A stretch of 64,000 nucleotides of DNA. Origin: Rhyacophila brunnea. Lineage: Eukaryota > Arthropoda > Insecta > Trichoptera > Rhyacophilidae. Each line of letters starts with the position of its first letter. Position 1 is the first letter of the stretch. The notes beneath the pieces are model-generated. The model did not search any database. It was not told the origin of the DNA and saw only the letters and a list, made by a program, of their open reading frames with translations. The stretch is taken from contig JAGYXB010001759.1 in the NCBI GenBank assembly GCA_022495005.1, positions 1-64,000 on the forward strand. The letters run 5' to 3'. A program made the position numbers and the translations under genes. Of the stretch, positions 48,529-61,119 are shown one piece after another.

Positions 48529-48684
48529 GGCCATCCATAGACTGAAAGTAGAAGTATGTAAGGATCTGATCGTATCCATTTTTATACCATACACTTACAC
48601 TTACAAACTTATGCCAAGAAATCATAAGTTTAGTATGGTGCACGGTTCTAAACCGCATACGGTTTCATTATTCTATGGATGGGC
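48529..48684. mobile_element. Mariner-like MITE, GGCCATCC family, copy 2 (156 bp)
   Basis: TA flanks both ends (48527-48528 and 48685-48686). The left GGCCATCCATAGACTGAAA and right TTTCATTATTCTATGGAT pair imperfectly. It shares GGATCTGATCGTATCC.., TACCATACACTTACAC and AACCGCATACGGTTTC with copy 1. The left arm lost its inner palindrome. Confidence 0.75.
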
Positions 48685-48801
48685 TATTTGTCTCTGAAAT
48701 CGGGGTGCGTCTTACAATTGATATAAAAAAACTATATTTTATGCTTTTATGGGATCTTTTGCAACGAGCTATGAGCCGAGTTGTACTGTCATTCAGAAAA
48801 A

Positions 48802-48884
48802 ATGGAAACTGAATCTGAAGAAGTTTCAGACTCTGCTGACGATATTATAGACGAAATTACATCAATAAGTAATAATACATTAGG
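48802..48884 (+). other. Candidate short coding exon
   Basis: An ATG in a good context (AAAAAATGG) starts 27 acidic codons, METESEEVSDSADDIIDEIT and onward, up to TTAG followed by GTACTA, a weak donor. The composition looks protein-like, unlike the neighbouring AT-rich DNA; past the putative donor the frame turns hydrophobic and stops at 49015-49017. Unsupported by any partner exon. Confidence 0.2.
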
Positions 48885-49019
48885 TACTACTTTCTTTATT
48901 ATCATCGTACAACTTTATGGTTTTATAAAACGTTTTATTATATTATTGGTATTCGGCATTCGGCTCGCTTATTTCTCCGTAATATGCGTTAGAGTAAGAT
49001 ATAATTTCTACGGCTGAAT

Positions 49020-50318
49020 TAAATATTTTTTGTACACGTCGCCGGTAAATATTAATTTGAATGACTACAGTCATTTAAAAACTGCGAGCTTGGTTGTTGC
49101 TGAAAAGTTGCTGAAATTTATTGATTTTATGTTAAATATAAAGTTAGTGGTAATTATTTTTAGTTAATTTAGTAGAAAATATTGTTTAACTATGTTGTGT
49201 TTAAATTTGGTAGCCGTACCGAGAAGCAACATGATGGTATAACGTTTCATAGTTAAGTTAATAATAATAAAATTGAGGTTATACTGTGCATTATACGCAA
49301 GAAACACTGCTTCATTTTGCCGAACAATGTCCACTTTATATATAGTATTACTCTGAGTGCGATATGGTAATAATATTTCCCTCTTGAATTACTGTCATGA
49401 TGTGAGATTATGAATTGTAAGTAGGTATTTTTTCCTATTCTCCATTTAGTTTTTCAATAAAACCATACACATTTTACTTATTTTTATGTTTTTAAGCAAG
49501 GACAGATATACTTTTTTAAAAATAGGAATACAACACTCCTTGTGTCTTACTAAAAATCAATTTTAAATGAAAATAATATCTACTATACATAAGTACTTTC
49601 AGTAAAAAATAAATAATGAAACTGGAATAGAAATTTATCTCAAGGGAAACTTCACAGATTGACTGCACAAGCCCGACTATTTATTCTGTTCTGGTGAAAG
49701 ATTATGTAAACATTAGTTTAAAAACCCTGTCCGTGATGGGTGTGAATGCATTGAAAACACGGTGTTCCACTTAGCACAGTAGTGAACACGGAGCTGGCTT
49801 TTAGTCTTAAACGAACAGCATAAAACAAATATACAACATTCCAGAAACAAGTAAATAACACGGTAGTGATTAGGTATAAATAAACGTACCTAATACACGA
49901 GATGCAGTAAAATATCCGGCTGAAAAAAGTAGTTGATTTGATACGTATATAGTAGCGTTACCTCTAGTAATTTAAAATGCAGGTATGTAGGTATTGTATG
50001 CAAACTAACTTATATTTACATACTTATTAAATACAACGTTTTTTAAATGGTAGGCCCAATACAACGATTATTGTTTTGAGTAGGTATATAGTTATAAGCT
50101 TGAATTTTAATCCATTTTTGCTAGTATTCTATATTCTATATTTATATTCTATATACCATATTTATGTACCTAGTATTCTTTATTCCATATATTTTTAATC
50201 GATTTTTCCTACCAATTATCGGTATTGTAACCACATTAAAGCTCGATTCGATATAAATAATAAAGGATTTAAAATTATATATGTAAGTACGTGTTTATTC
50301 AAATAACATAAATTAAAT
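49020..50318. other. No gene seen
   Basis: AT-rich, no supported feature. Confidence 0.35.
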
Positions 50319-50319
50319 A

Positions 50320-50592
50320 ATTACAAGATAAAAAGATTTTTTTATATACCACGTTTTTCAATTTTCTGTTGAATCATATAAACCTGACAATTCTATGTAT
50401 TAATAAATACTTTTTTTGTACTTGATAGAAATACTGAATAAATATAGAATACTGAAATGTCATTTTGACATTCCATATTGATTTCCATAGTAACGCACGT
50501 ATATATTAATAATTTAGTTGCTAGGACTGGACACAAGAAAAAAATTGTATTGGACAAACAAGAATACGACCTAATAAAAACGTGGTAAAATA
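50320..50592 (-). repeat. R480 copy E (internal deletion)
   Basis: Starts TTACAAGATAAAAAGA and keeps GAAATGTCATTTTGACATT and ACGTATATATTAATAATTTAG, then jumps from GTTGCTAGGACTGGACAC straight to the GGACAAACAAGAATACGACC end. About 200 bp are missing. Confidence 0.85.
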
Positions 50593-50594
50593 CA

Positions 50595-50790
50595 TTTTTC
50601 TTTTGGTGCCGTCTGCCATCGAAGGTTGGCAACCAACTTGCAGTACACTTCCCTATCCTGAGCCAGTCGTATCAAATTGCAAACGGCTTGGACATTGGGC
50701 CACGTACGGAGTTTGTGTAGCCAAGAGAATCTCTTTATATCTAACCATTTACTACAATATGAACTGGATAAGGTACGAGTACCTAAAACA
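50595..50790 (-). pseudogene. LINE RT C-terminal fragment
   Basis: Minus-strand reading gives FSWLHKLRTWPNVQAVCNLI then RLAQDREVYCKLVANLRWQT, the AQDRxxYxxLVANLR tail of insect APE LINEs. About 60 codons. It abuts R480 copy E. The upstream RT is absent. Confidence 0.55.
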
Positions 50791-50799
50791 TACATCTTA

Positions 50800-52688
50800 T
50801 TGTGGAAAATAAGGTTGAAGTATGCAGTTTTTCTGGGCTTGATAATAGCAATAAGCTATCTTGTCTCGTTGGATCATTTAGAAACATCCTCGTTTGTAAC
50901 GTGATCAGCCCACGATAAAACAAATACATTAATACTATGGATTATTCAAAATTGTCTCGTCCACATTTGAAAAACATATGAAACTACATTTGGATAATGT
51001 ATAATAATAAGATAAAAGCCTTAAATAAACAAACCTTTTAAAACAGTTTTAATTGAAAATTAATCTTTGAATATTTATTTTTAGTGTTTTAGATAGGTAC
51101 GTATGGGTAATTATAACATTAAATAATATACCTAACATATCAATAAATTGTATTTAATCGCAGCTTTTTAATTATGTCACTAGATGTGCCTAGTAGTACT
51201 ACTCTCCCCCTTAACATTTATTTTGGAAATGACTGAATAATAATTACACTAATCCACAATAGTATAACGTCGTAGTTTAATAACTAGGATATGCTGAAAT
51301 GATGTAGATAAGTCTAAGCTGATACCAAATAACGCAATAAATGCCTAAATACCAATCAATAATCCTGTAAAAGACAAAGTTAGGAAAGAACTCGTACATT
51401 TAAATGAGCCTAAAGATAGAGGAATGCTAGACGGGGATTCAGAACAATACAAAGAATTACACGAATCATGGCACAGTGAAGATAAAGTACAGTTACTTGA
51501 CTCTGCGTGGCTGAAAGGATAGAGGATATGTTGTGAACAGTCGGGAAGCAGCCTTGAAACCGCCTAACATAACTTGCCACCTTTTCGCGCCCAAGGGTCG
51601 TATGCATGAGATTCCCAAAAACCATATAGGCTAATACTGCACGTTTGTATGCATGAGTACAAACGTAATTCGTTGTCATGTGTCATGGTGTCCGTATAAT
51701 GGCAATCTTATAAAATTTCATTCCCCGATCAATAATTCAAAATTTTGAAATTGTAAATGTGTCTGAAAGTGTGCGAACGGTACCATATAAATTTAATAAT
51801 TATAAATGAATAATTATTATGAACTTTAAATAATTTATCAGTTATTTTATCACATTTATTTTATAATTCTACTGTACGAAAGGATAAAATATTGCCAGTA
51901 AACATTTCCATTTAGTGGCAATACTGAATACATACATATTATTATGACTAACTTCACTTAAATTATGAGATGTCAAAACAGAATAAGAATAAATGACAGA
52001 AATGCAAATGGATTTAGATAATAATATGAAAAGATCTCTGTATAATATTATCATATATACCAATCACCGTATGACACTAATGATGTATCCAGTGTATTTG
52101 AGAGTTGTGCCTTGTTTATTACAGTTATCTTACAATAATTAACTAGGTAGGTAGGTACCATAATATTTTGAAGAATGCAAAAATGCTTCCAATTGCATAT
52201 TTTAATGCCAGATACAGCAGTAGGTACCTATTTTTGCGGTCGTTTAGCGGAGATATTTTATCGTAATCTTACGTAAATCTATCTTATCTCTCCGTGAGAA
52301 ATATTGCGTTTTGTCAGCGAAATAGGTACGAGGCATTGTATCACTTATCTACTAAATGACATTTGAAAGTGACAGATGAAGCAGCCATTTTGAATGGCGT
52401 GTGACGTCAGATTGCTTACGTCACAAACAGTGCTATACGCTATATGATGGAAAATCGGTTAAATAGCTTATAAAGAATTTGGGAATCTCATACATACGGC
52501 CCCAAGTGTGTGAGCCCGTGAAATATCGATAAAAATTATTATTGTTAATTCAATCAACATATATTTTCTGTATCTCGTGTGAAAAGGAAAATATACTTAA
52601 TATTTAATGTCCCCGAATCCGTGGTTTTAATTAAAGTGTAATCAAACCCTCCCACATAAACCCTTTCATACCAACGGTTACAATTTAT
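50800..52688. other. No gene seen
   Basis: The 89-codon minus frame at 51410-51679 has no recognised domain. TGTGACGTCAGA (52399) and TACGTCAC (52418) resemble CRE sites, isolated. Confidence 0.35.
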
Positions 52689-52694
52689 TATAAA

Positions 52695-53187
52695 ACGATT
52701 ACAAGATAAAAAGAACTTTTTATATACCACGTTTTTAAATTTTCTGTTGAATAATATGAACTTGACAATTCTATGTATTAATAAAAACTTTTTATTGTAC
52801 TTCATAGAAATACTGAATAAATATAGAATACTGAAATGTCATTTTGACATTTCATATTGATTTCCATAGTAACGCACGTATATATTAATAATTTAGTTGT
52901 TAGGACCCTCTTAGCAAACCAACAATAATAACTTTCCATATAAAACAGAATTAACTGAAAATGAATTCAATTCTGCTTAAAAATGGCTAAAAGTATTAAA
53001 CGAATGCATTGTCGTCGTGTTCTGATATATTCTAAAAGTTTCAAATGTCTAGCTAGTCGGGAAGTTAGTTAAAAATCTTCAATCGTCCAATACAAATCTT
53101 GGACAAACAAGAAAAGATTTATACTGGACACAAAAGAAAAAATCTGTACCGGACAAACAAGAATACGAACTAATAAAAACGTGGTAA
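52695..53187 (-). repeat. R480 copy F (nearly full length)
   Basis: From GATTACAAGATAAAAAGAAC to CGAACTAATAAAAACGTGGT. It contains a local duplication near the TTGTCC end, with GGACAAACAAGAA and GGACACAAAAGAA in succession. Confidence 0.9.
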
Positions 53188-53189
53188 TT

Positions 53190-53725
53190 AGAGTAAAAAT
53201 ATATGTAAGTTACCAACTAATAATATGCTATACTTAATTGCATCGATGTAATCCAATGCTGAACCTATACTATACAATCGACAACTTCCAGCATTCCAGG
53301 GCGCAACGTAGTAGGTATACAGTGTAATGCAATGTTGAGTGTAAATAAGACAATAATACCCGTCGATACAATGTTGCAATATGTTAGTGCACGTAAGATG
53401 TTATCCGATAAACTTAACGTGGTATGGGCGTTTCTTACCTCAGGTGACACATCGATATATTGCTGCGGTGAAAACCGCATCAGGAAAGGTGTTATAAAGA
53501 CATTAATTTATACAAGTACTTTATTCAGAAGCATACAAATTAACATGCAACATTGATCATATTTATTATTAACTGATAAACTAAAGCATTTAGCATCGAC
53601 CGAGGGTACTTGGCGGAATTAAAATTTTAATCTCTAATTGATTTAAATTGTAAAACTAAATATTTTGTGCATATTCGACGTTTGCGATCTGACTGTGCTA
53701 CTTTACGGTAGCCAATCATGACACC
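53190..53725. other. No gene seen
   Basis: AT-rich, no supported ORF. Confidence 0.35.
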
Positions 53726-53729
53726 TTAT

Positions 53730-53841
53730 GCCGTGTCTACACTGGCAAAAAATAACTGGCAACCTCCTTTAATTTCACGGTAATTATCTTAATCGAAATT
53801 TAATGAGGTTGTCAGCAACTTGTTGCCAATGTGGACACGGC
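53730..53841. mobile_element. 112-bp MITE-like hairpin
   Basis: GCCGTGTCTACACTGGCAA and ACTGGCAACCTCCTTTAAT on the left pair with the inverse on the right (GACACGGC end). No exact duplication; TAT left and TTT right. Confidence 0.6.
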
Positions 53842-53914
53842 TTTCAAAGACTCAGAGCAATCGTATAGCTGACCTTCGAAAACAAATGTTTGTGACAAAT
53901 ACTTATTGTGCGGT

Positions 53915-54195
53915 GGAATGACAAGGTGGAATAACGAGGAGATAAGAGAACGGATCAACCTGTCTCTCATCACACTGAAGCTCAAGAGTCGATGTTGGCT
54001 CAGCCATGTACTGCGGATGCCTGAAAAGAACTACATGGCTGGAAAACCGCTAAATACTATATAGGTACAGAGTGTGTATGGCAGAGCTAGGGGATGTCGG
54101 CATGACCCGGAATGATGCAAGAAGACTGGCGAGCAACAGGGATTTTTGGAGGCACCGTGTGGTGTCTATATACCTACTAAGGGGCGGACATGATT
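53915..54195 (+). pseudogene. LINE RT C-terminal fragment
   Basis: Reads TRWNNEEIRERINLSLITLK, then RCWLSHVLRMPEKN, a stop, and in another frame RMTRNDARRLASNRDFWRHR. WLxHVxRMPE followed by ARxRxxW is the usual end of RTE-like LINE proteins. Frameshifted and old. Confidence 0.55.
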
Positions 54196-54199
54196 AAAA

Positions 54200-55690
54200 A
54201 AGAAATATATAATTGCAAATTCGTAGAAATGTATGTTTCATCTGCTTACCCCAGCCCTGTCTGGGGTGATGTTAAACTAGGAATATGAGAAGATAATATT
54301 TTTTGAAAATTCCCTCTTTCATAACATTATTTTTCATTTAGGATTTCGCTTACTTACGCTAACTTACAGCTCAACAAATTCATTCTAGATTTTTTAAACA
54401 TAACTTTTATAAAATATTTCACAGAGTGTAATGAATGCTCTCTCGCGTTTTATAAAATAATGCTCTTAAAATAAATGCTATAGAACATTTGATAAAAAAT
54501 CTTTTGTCAAAGATCTTTAGTACCTAGTCTGAGTACCTTGGCCTAACGCAGGAAAATTAATTGTATTAAATATAGGTACATACGTAAACAATAATAGGTA
54601 GGTATATCAGTATGCTAAATACACAGGTAAGCCCGCTTGTATTTATTTAATGCATTTAAATTACTGACTGTGAAAATAGGTACAAAATTTATTTTGAGAC
54701 ATTAAGCCAAAGTTTGATCAAGCATTGTGTGCAAGTGGAACGAGGCCTACTTAATATAGGTACTCATTATGCAAATCTTACCATGAGGCCAAGTGTCATT
54801 GAATGGCTTACCTACATATTACCAAAGTTTAATGAATATTTCACTGCATTGAAATGTTCAAATTAATCGACTGCATAGCACTTTTTTGTGTAAAATGTTG
54901 TATTTATTTATCGTTTAATCTATACTTCAATAAAAACGATAGAAAAAAGGTTGGCCATAGGTTACAAAACATATAAACATAGTATACAAAGCTTTTGGTA
55001 GGTAGGTAAACACATGTATTCCAAAAATAACTAATATAATAAATACAATAATTCATATTGAAATATTATGCATTTGTGTGTCAAAGACGAACACTTGTTA
55101 CTGAACGAAGCTTTGGAGTATACTGTGAACATGCGTATTTTAAATACGACCATTTATTAACTTAATATTTGAATACCTACACACACCACAATTAGTGCAG
55201 AGTAATAATAGGAAATCGAATAATTAGGAATAGAAGTATAACTTTGCGACATCTATGATCCATACATGATATATTACCATAAATTAGTTCATTGTTATAC
55301 ACAAATATGTCAAGTTGATATTATTAAGTATTAAGACATTTATTATCGTCACCTCAATACTACAACCAGATAACTTGATTTTCACTGTTTTTGAGATAGC
55401 CATTGAATATAATTCTACATTTCCTTCTCTACAAAATGATTAAAAGTTAATGGGAACTGTATTAATTTCATTTTATATATTATACAAAATAAAAAGTAGT
55501 TGTGATTATTGGAAATTGGCTTTAAAAATGTCTTTAAAAACCAAAATTTTTACATGTCAACTCAGATGGCTTGGCAACAGAATAATTTTTTCTTAATGGG
55601 TTGCTAAAGGTTAAACACAGTTGTACCAGAAATGATTACAATATTTTAAAAATAGAAGTAAATACGAATACTAAAAACAAACTATTAAAT
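54200..55690. other. No gene seen
   Basis: AT-rich DNA; CACAGGTAAGCCC at 54621-54633 matches a splice donor with no exon attached. Confidence 0.35.
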
Positions 55691-55699
55691 AAACCTGTC

Positions 55700-56020
55700 C
55701 ACGCTTATTAGCACATTAGCGCCGGCCACGTCACCTTTTCAACCGGTGCACCGATGCTAATTTTCAAAGCAATAAAGTTGCAAAAGTGAATCATCGATTC
55801 ATTTTATATCTATAATAGTGTTTAAATATTATGTTTGCGCAACCGCCGCCGCAAACCTTGCATTTTTTGTTTGCATGGAAAATGAAACGCGGACCATAAG
55901 TGAAAGCAAAACACCAACGCGGTTCCGCCATGCGAAGGTCGAGTCGCTTTTTATAGCGGGCCAATTGTATTTATTTTTATCACTTCATCAGTTCAGAAGT
56001 CGATTCCGAATTAAGAATGT
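55700..56020. other. GC-richer block, unknown
   Basis: Contains CGCCGGCCACGTCACC, CAACCGCCGCCGCAAACC and GCGGGCCAATTG in an AT-rich surround. The 72-codon plus frame (55818-56036) is not ATG-started and has no domain. Possibly regulatory. Confidence 0.25.
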
Positions 56021-56039
56021 ATTAATAACTATTTAATTA

Positions 56040-57750
56040 TTATATTAAGTCTTTTAACATATTTTTTATTTTTATTTAATGAGTATATGTAGTGAATCTT
56101 CATTACCTACTGTGTATTATGGAGGTATCATAATATGATATAGAGCAGAATTTCTGTAACTTTTCCTGACTATCGCCAACTTTTAGAGCATATTATATTA
56201 TTTCATCAACGTCCCCCTATAAAGTGAGTCAAAAATAGTTAATTAAAAATTAAATTTTGATAAAAAAAACTATTCCATACACGATGTTTGTTATTGTTTC
56301 AGCAGAACGTATCACTACTTAAAATACATGAAATGACACATAATGATGAAAAACCATTTCGTTTCATGATCGAAAATCTACATACTATGTAAGAAAGCAT
56401 TATGACTTAAAAACAAATAAAATAATTTAAAACAGGGAAAAACCTTAAGTATGTATTGTATATTCTTTGCTCTTTTTAAACAATACCCTAGCGACCCCTA
56501 CAACTCCCTGTCCTCCAATGAATCCTTGTCATTCAGCGCCCCTTACGGATTCTAAGTCCACCGGGGAAATGATTAATATTATTGTTTCCCATCCCGGCAT
56601 CTGCATCCCCGCTCTTATTTTTATGAAGAAATCCTGGGATTAAAAATCCCGTCATTACGGAATTATATTATGATAATGTTCATCAAAAACAAAATACTTA
56701 TACATAAAAAGAAATAATTTAATGACGGAGTGTTATTTTATATATTAAAAATTATTGATCATATCTTTACACGTGGACGTAACCGATTCAAATCATTATT
56801 TATTATTATGTGGGTGAAGTATTTATTGTAAGTATACATATTTGGTTTTATTTTATTTTATATAATTAATTGATTTCCTCCAAAAAATAGCGGATATATT
56901 GAAGTGATTTATTTATAAATATAACATAAATATTTACGATGAACTTTTCATAAAATTTAACAAAATAATATTCTAAATAATGATTCAAGAAAAACTTAAA
57001 AAATATCTAAATCCACAATATAAAAAAACCACTAGCTCAGCGGATATTCAATAAATCTCTTTTAAATACTGTTAATCGTCTATCCTATTATTAATGTACA
57101 AAATGAATTAATTCATGCAAAAAAGCTTACAAAACAAAAAAACCTGTCCTCGGTTGGATATTTTTGGATGTTGAATCATTTTGTGATTGCTCATAAAACA
57201 TACAAAAACATTTGAAGAGAAAGGGAGTCTACAGTTTGCGGTTTGGGGCAAAAACTGTGATGGTCTTTCTATCAAACATCACGAATCTTTCAATTAATCT
57301 TCTACCACTTTTGTATTAAAATATGCAATCTAAAAATGTATTTTTCTTTTTGCGATTGCCGCATTGTGACAAAAGTTAATGTGATAATTTGGTAATTTTC
57401 TCAACATCAATGAGAAATTATGGTTAATATTATGTAAGTTAAAATTTTGACATATAAGTAGTTTTGCTCTGATAATCACGACGCTGTGTTCTATGATTAT
57501 CTTTGTGTAATATGAATAATTTTGACAGTAACACTCGAAAATGATTTCGTACGTGTGATTTTCGTTAAATTTATGAATACTAGATATAATAATAATAGCC
57601 TACGTGTTATAATGTGTAATGTATGGGGTAATAAAACGCAACGCCCTTATTTAATATTCAGAATAATAAAATAATATTAGACATTGATTCACGAACGATT
57701 CCGTTAATGATATTAACGGTAGAAACCGGTTTCGTCATATTAGATGGACA
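56040..57750. other. No gene seen
   Basis: AT-rich, no supported feature. Confidence 0.35.
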
Positions 57751-57754
57751 TTTT

Positions 57755-57958
57755 TACCCACGTTTGCCGAGCGGCTTACGCGTTGGCTTATAATATCGTG
57801 GGTCTAAGGTTCGAAACCTGGGTCTGGCAAATCCATATGTTTCAATTTGTGGTTTGATTCAGAGTCCATTTCTCGAAAAACAAATCTATACAAACCTCCC
57901 TTGCGTGGAGACCTATAGGTATTATGATCTAATTAGGATCGGATATGGTCAAAAAATG
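57755..57958 (+). repeat. SINE family 1, good sense copy
   Basis: Head CCCACGTTTGCCGAGCGGCT with TTGGCTTATAATATCG and AGGTTCGAAACCT (B box), body GTCCATTTCTCGAAAAACAA, ATACAAACCTCCC, and end TAATTAGGATCGGATATGGT followed by CAAAAAA. Confidence 0.8.
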
Positions 57959-57959
57959 G

Positions 57960-58970
57960 TAATTTTCTACATATAAGTTGGCAATATCCATCATAGTATT
58001 AGGCTCTTTATAACCAAAAGAAACCAGCCCTGATCGTATTATTAAAATATATTTTGTTTCATTAGATATTTTATATAATTTCTTTCACCGAGTGAGTTAA
58101 ACGGAATAATCTTTACACGATTATAAATATTATGTTTTATGGGTAATAACTAGTAACATACTGCAAGTGATTAGAATCAACATTTTGTAAAAGAGACTAA
58201 GAAATACATAGCAGATGCAAAAGAAGATATTATGTACTGATACTTTACGTACCTAGCAGAATACCTACAGTCAAAAATACTGATTCAGAGTTGATAAAGA
58301 GACACCTACCTAAGTATTGTTTTAAAAATATTATAGCTTAAATAATTATTATTATTGAAAATATATAAATTATAACAAAACTTACCAGTGGTGAATTGAG
58401 TTTGTTAATTCAAGACAAACTGAATCTGAGGCCACATAGATTATTATGATATCACGCGTGTCTCTGAAATGATTGTAGAAGTTAAAATCTACTTAAATCT
58501 ACTTACCCTAATGTACTCGACTCTTACTCATAAGACAGGGACATGATACTGCTTAGTTGACTTACCTGTAAGAAAAGAAAAACATATTATTAGTTAAAAA
58601 GTTTATATCGCGAAATTGAAAACACGATCTTCGAAATAGGTCTACAAACTTAAGCACTCGGAAAAATTCATTATTAAAAAAACGTTAGAAAACGATAAAT
58701 AACAAAATATTTAATTTGTATTTAGGTAGGTAGTAATACCAACTACTAGTTCATTCCGCCTAAATGAACAAAGCGCTTTTAGATTGAATTACCTGTCGAA
58801 GGATGCGTATATGCATTGGTATACATGTTAACTGTAATTTATACTGTCTGTTATTACAGTAAATCAGTTTTAAAAAATAGAATTCATCTTGACATACCCC
58901 TTCCCCCTCACACCTTATTTCCAACTATTTTCATCCCGTATTCTGTCCGGAACAAGAGGGCGGTTTGTTA
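57960..58970. other. No gene; splice-like signal at 58561-58585
   Basis: On the minus strand a pyrimidine tract ending CTTACAG is followed at once by GTAAGT (junction between 58566 and 58565). See findings. Otherwise AT-rich without ORFs. Confidence 0.35.
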
Positions 58971-58978
58971 GTTGGTAG

Positions 58979-59747
58979 TAGGGATTCCAATCCCGGGATC
59001 CCGAGCTATTTTCGATACCTATGAATCCCGGGATCGATAAACATAATCCCGAAACATTCGGGATTGATTTTTTTATCAATTTTATGGAAAATAAAATAAA
59101 AACGAAAATATAACAGAAAAAATACTTTTAATAACAAATAAATACATTAGAAATAAACTGAGTTTGAATGAAGTTTGATTTATACCCATGTGTAAGTTGC
59201 CGATTCATTTTATTTTTTCACATACATTATTAAAAATGAGAAAGATTGGAAAAAAACAATGCTTCGTACCTTTAACAAAGTAATTCCACCATGGTCTCAT
59301 ATGTTTTACGGCAATTTCATATTTGGCTGACTAATTAAATTTATGAAGCGAAAAGGCCATAAGTACGCCATGATTATTTGCTTTACTATTTTAAATCTCG
59401 CTAATCCATTCATTAAGTCTTTACTATCAGAAACAGCAATCTCGTATTAAATTCACATTATTATTTATATATATTATATATTTAATATTATTTACTCCAT
59501 TAAACTTATGTATTTGCAAGATTGAACGTAGATATACAATATTAACAATAAATGTCTTAAATATTATAAATTATACTAGATTTATTTTTGACCGATTTTA
59601 TCAATGTTAAGTATGTGTACATATAAAAAAAATATATTAACAATGGAAAAAATGCCAATCACGGGACCAGTCCCGGGATCCCGGGATTGTCAAATTGTAA
59701 TCCCGAAATCCCGGGATCAGAATTTTGGCTCGGGATTGGATTCCCTA
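58979..59747. mobile_element. hAT MITE, 769 bp, perfect 8-bp duplication
   Basis: Termini TAGGGATTCCAATCCCGGGA and the inverse of TAGGGAATCCAATCCCG. GTTGGTAG flanks both sides (58971-58978 and 59748-59755). Multiple CCCGGGATC words at both ends form subterminal repeats, as hAT transposases often bind. No transposase; the 73-codon frame at 59604 crosses its right end and is not a gene. Confidence 0.85.
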
Positions 59748-59794
59748 GTTGGTAGATATTTATTGGACATTACCACCAATCGAAGATTTTTAAC

Positions 59795-60455
59795 GGCCCA
59801 CGTGCTCGTCGTAGGTCAAAATTGAGTTTTTATTGTATTTTCAAACCATGATCCTGGACACTCCTTAAACGTTGTAGATAATATATTTATATAATTTTGA
59901 AGCCTTATTATCCTTTATAGTTATTTTAAACATTTTATGACTGCATAAAGTATTTTGTTACATAAAATAGTATTCTTTTAAACCTCTCGCTCTAATGTTT
60001 TAGAATATAGTCATATTTCGGTACATAACTGTGCAGTGGTGTTAAGATTTTTTACGTTTATTAATTTTTAAACGCATTTATGAAACCATCAGTATAATAT
60101 ATTACGAGATAATTTTTGTAAAATATTCACGATAAAAAATTATATTGATAATCTCTGTGATCCCAAATTTGACAAGAATTAGGCATTTTATTATTCAAAA
60201 AAATCGGCAAGATTAACACATTTGAAGATGATTCTAAAGATAATTATTATAAGCTATGTCTCTGACCATTCAAGTGTAATAAACATCTTATGAATAATGA
60301 TTGCTTTATAATAATTATTGACCTAAGAATAAGGTAGTGTTTTTTTGAAATACGCCAATTCTTTTGTCATTCCCTAGTGGTTAAGCTACAAAATACGGCC
60401 GTAGCTATAAATTGACAAACTATAATTAAAGTAGGAAGTAAAATTATGTTAAGTG
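59795..60455. repeat. 660-bp dispersed repeat, copy 2
   Basis: Collinear with 27083-27745 throughout, differing by scattered substitutions and small indels. It begins 40 bp beyond the hAT MITE target duplication. Confidence 0.85.
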
Positions 60456-60459
60456 ACGC

Positions 60460-60784
60460 AATAAGGGTTTTTTTCAATTGATACCTATTACATTAATAGC
60501 AGAGCGAGCCCACAAAATTCAGAGATTACTCCACCGTGGGTCTCAAACTTACAGTCTAATTATTATCAAAACAAATCATTGATCTCTCGACACGACAGAT
60601 ATTAAATAATACTTGTAATAGGTATATCCATGTGGATATGGTAGTTAGGTAACTATTTAACATTATTATAAAAATTAAATATAAACTGGGATACCTACTT
60701 AAAGATATTATAAATTCATTCTGATACACGAGTAAAAGCTGTGACATATGTCGTAAATTAGTCACATATCATTTTAGTAAATTT
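60460..60784. other. No gene seen
   Basis: AT-rich, no supported feature. Confidence 0.35.
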
Positions 60785-60789
60785 ATATT

Positions 60790-61008
60790 TTACCACGTTT
60801 TTATTATGTCGTATTCTTGTTTGTCCAGTACAATTTTTTTCTTGCGTGTCCAGAACTAAATTATTGATATATACGTGCGTTACTATGGAAATCAATATGA
60901 AATGTCAAAATGACATTTCAGTATTCTATATTTATTCAGTATTTCTATCAAGTACAAAAAAAGTATTTATTAATTTAAAAAATTCTTTTAATCTTGTAAT
61001 CATTTAAC
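60790..61008 (+). repeat. R480 copy G (internal deletion)
   Basis: Starts TTTTACCACGTTTTTATTAT and TTGTTTGTCCAGTACA, jumps to CCAGAACTAAATTATTGATA, then keeps the GTGCGTTACTATGG and TGACATTTC centre and ends ATCTTGTAATCATTT. The deletion resembles that of copy E. Confidence 0.85.
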
Positions 61009-61119
61009 AAACGGATAAGATTGGCCTTTGTTTTAAAGACAGCTTGACACAATTATTATAAACAATCGATAATATAAATACTTCGATAATACGAAAATAT
61101 CGATTTAGACAGAACAATA

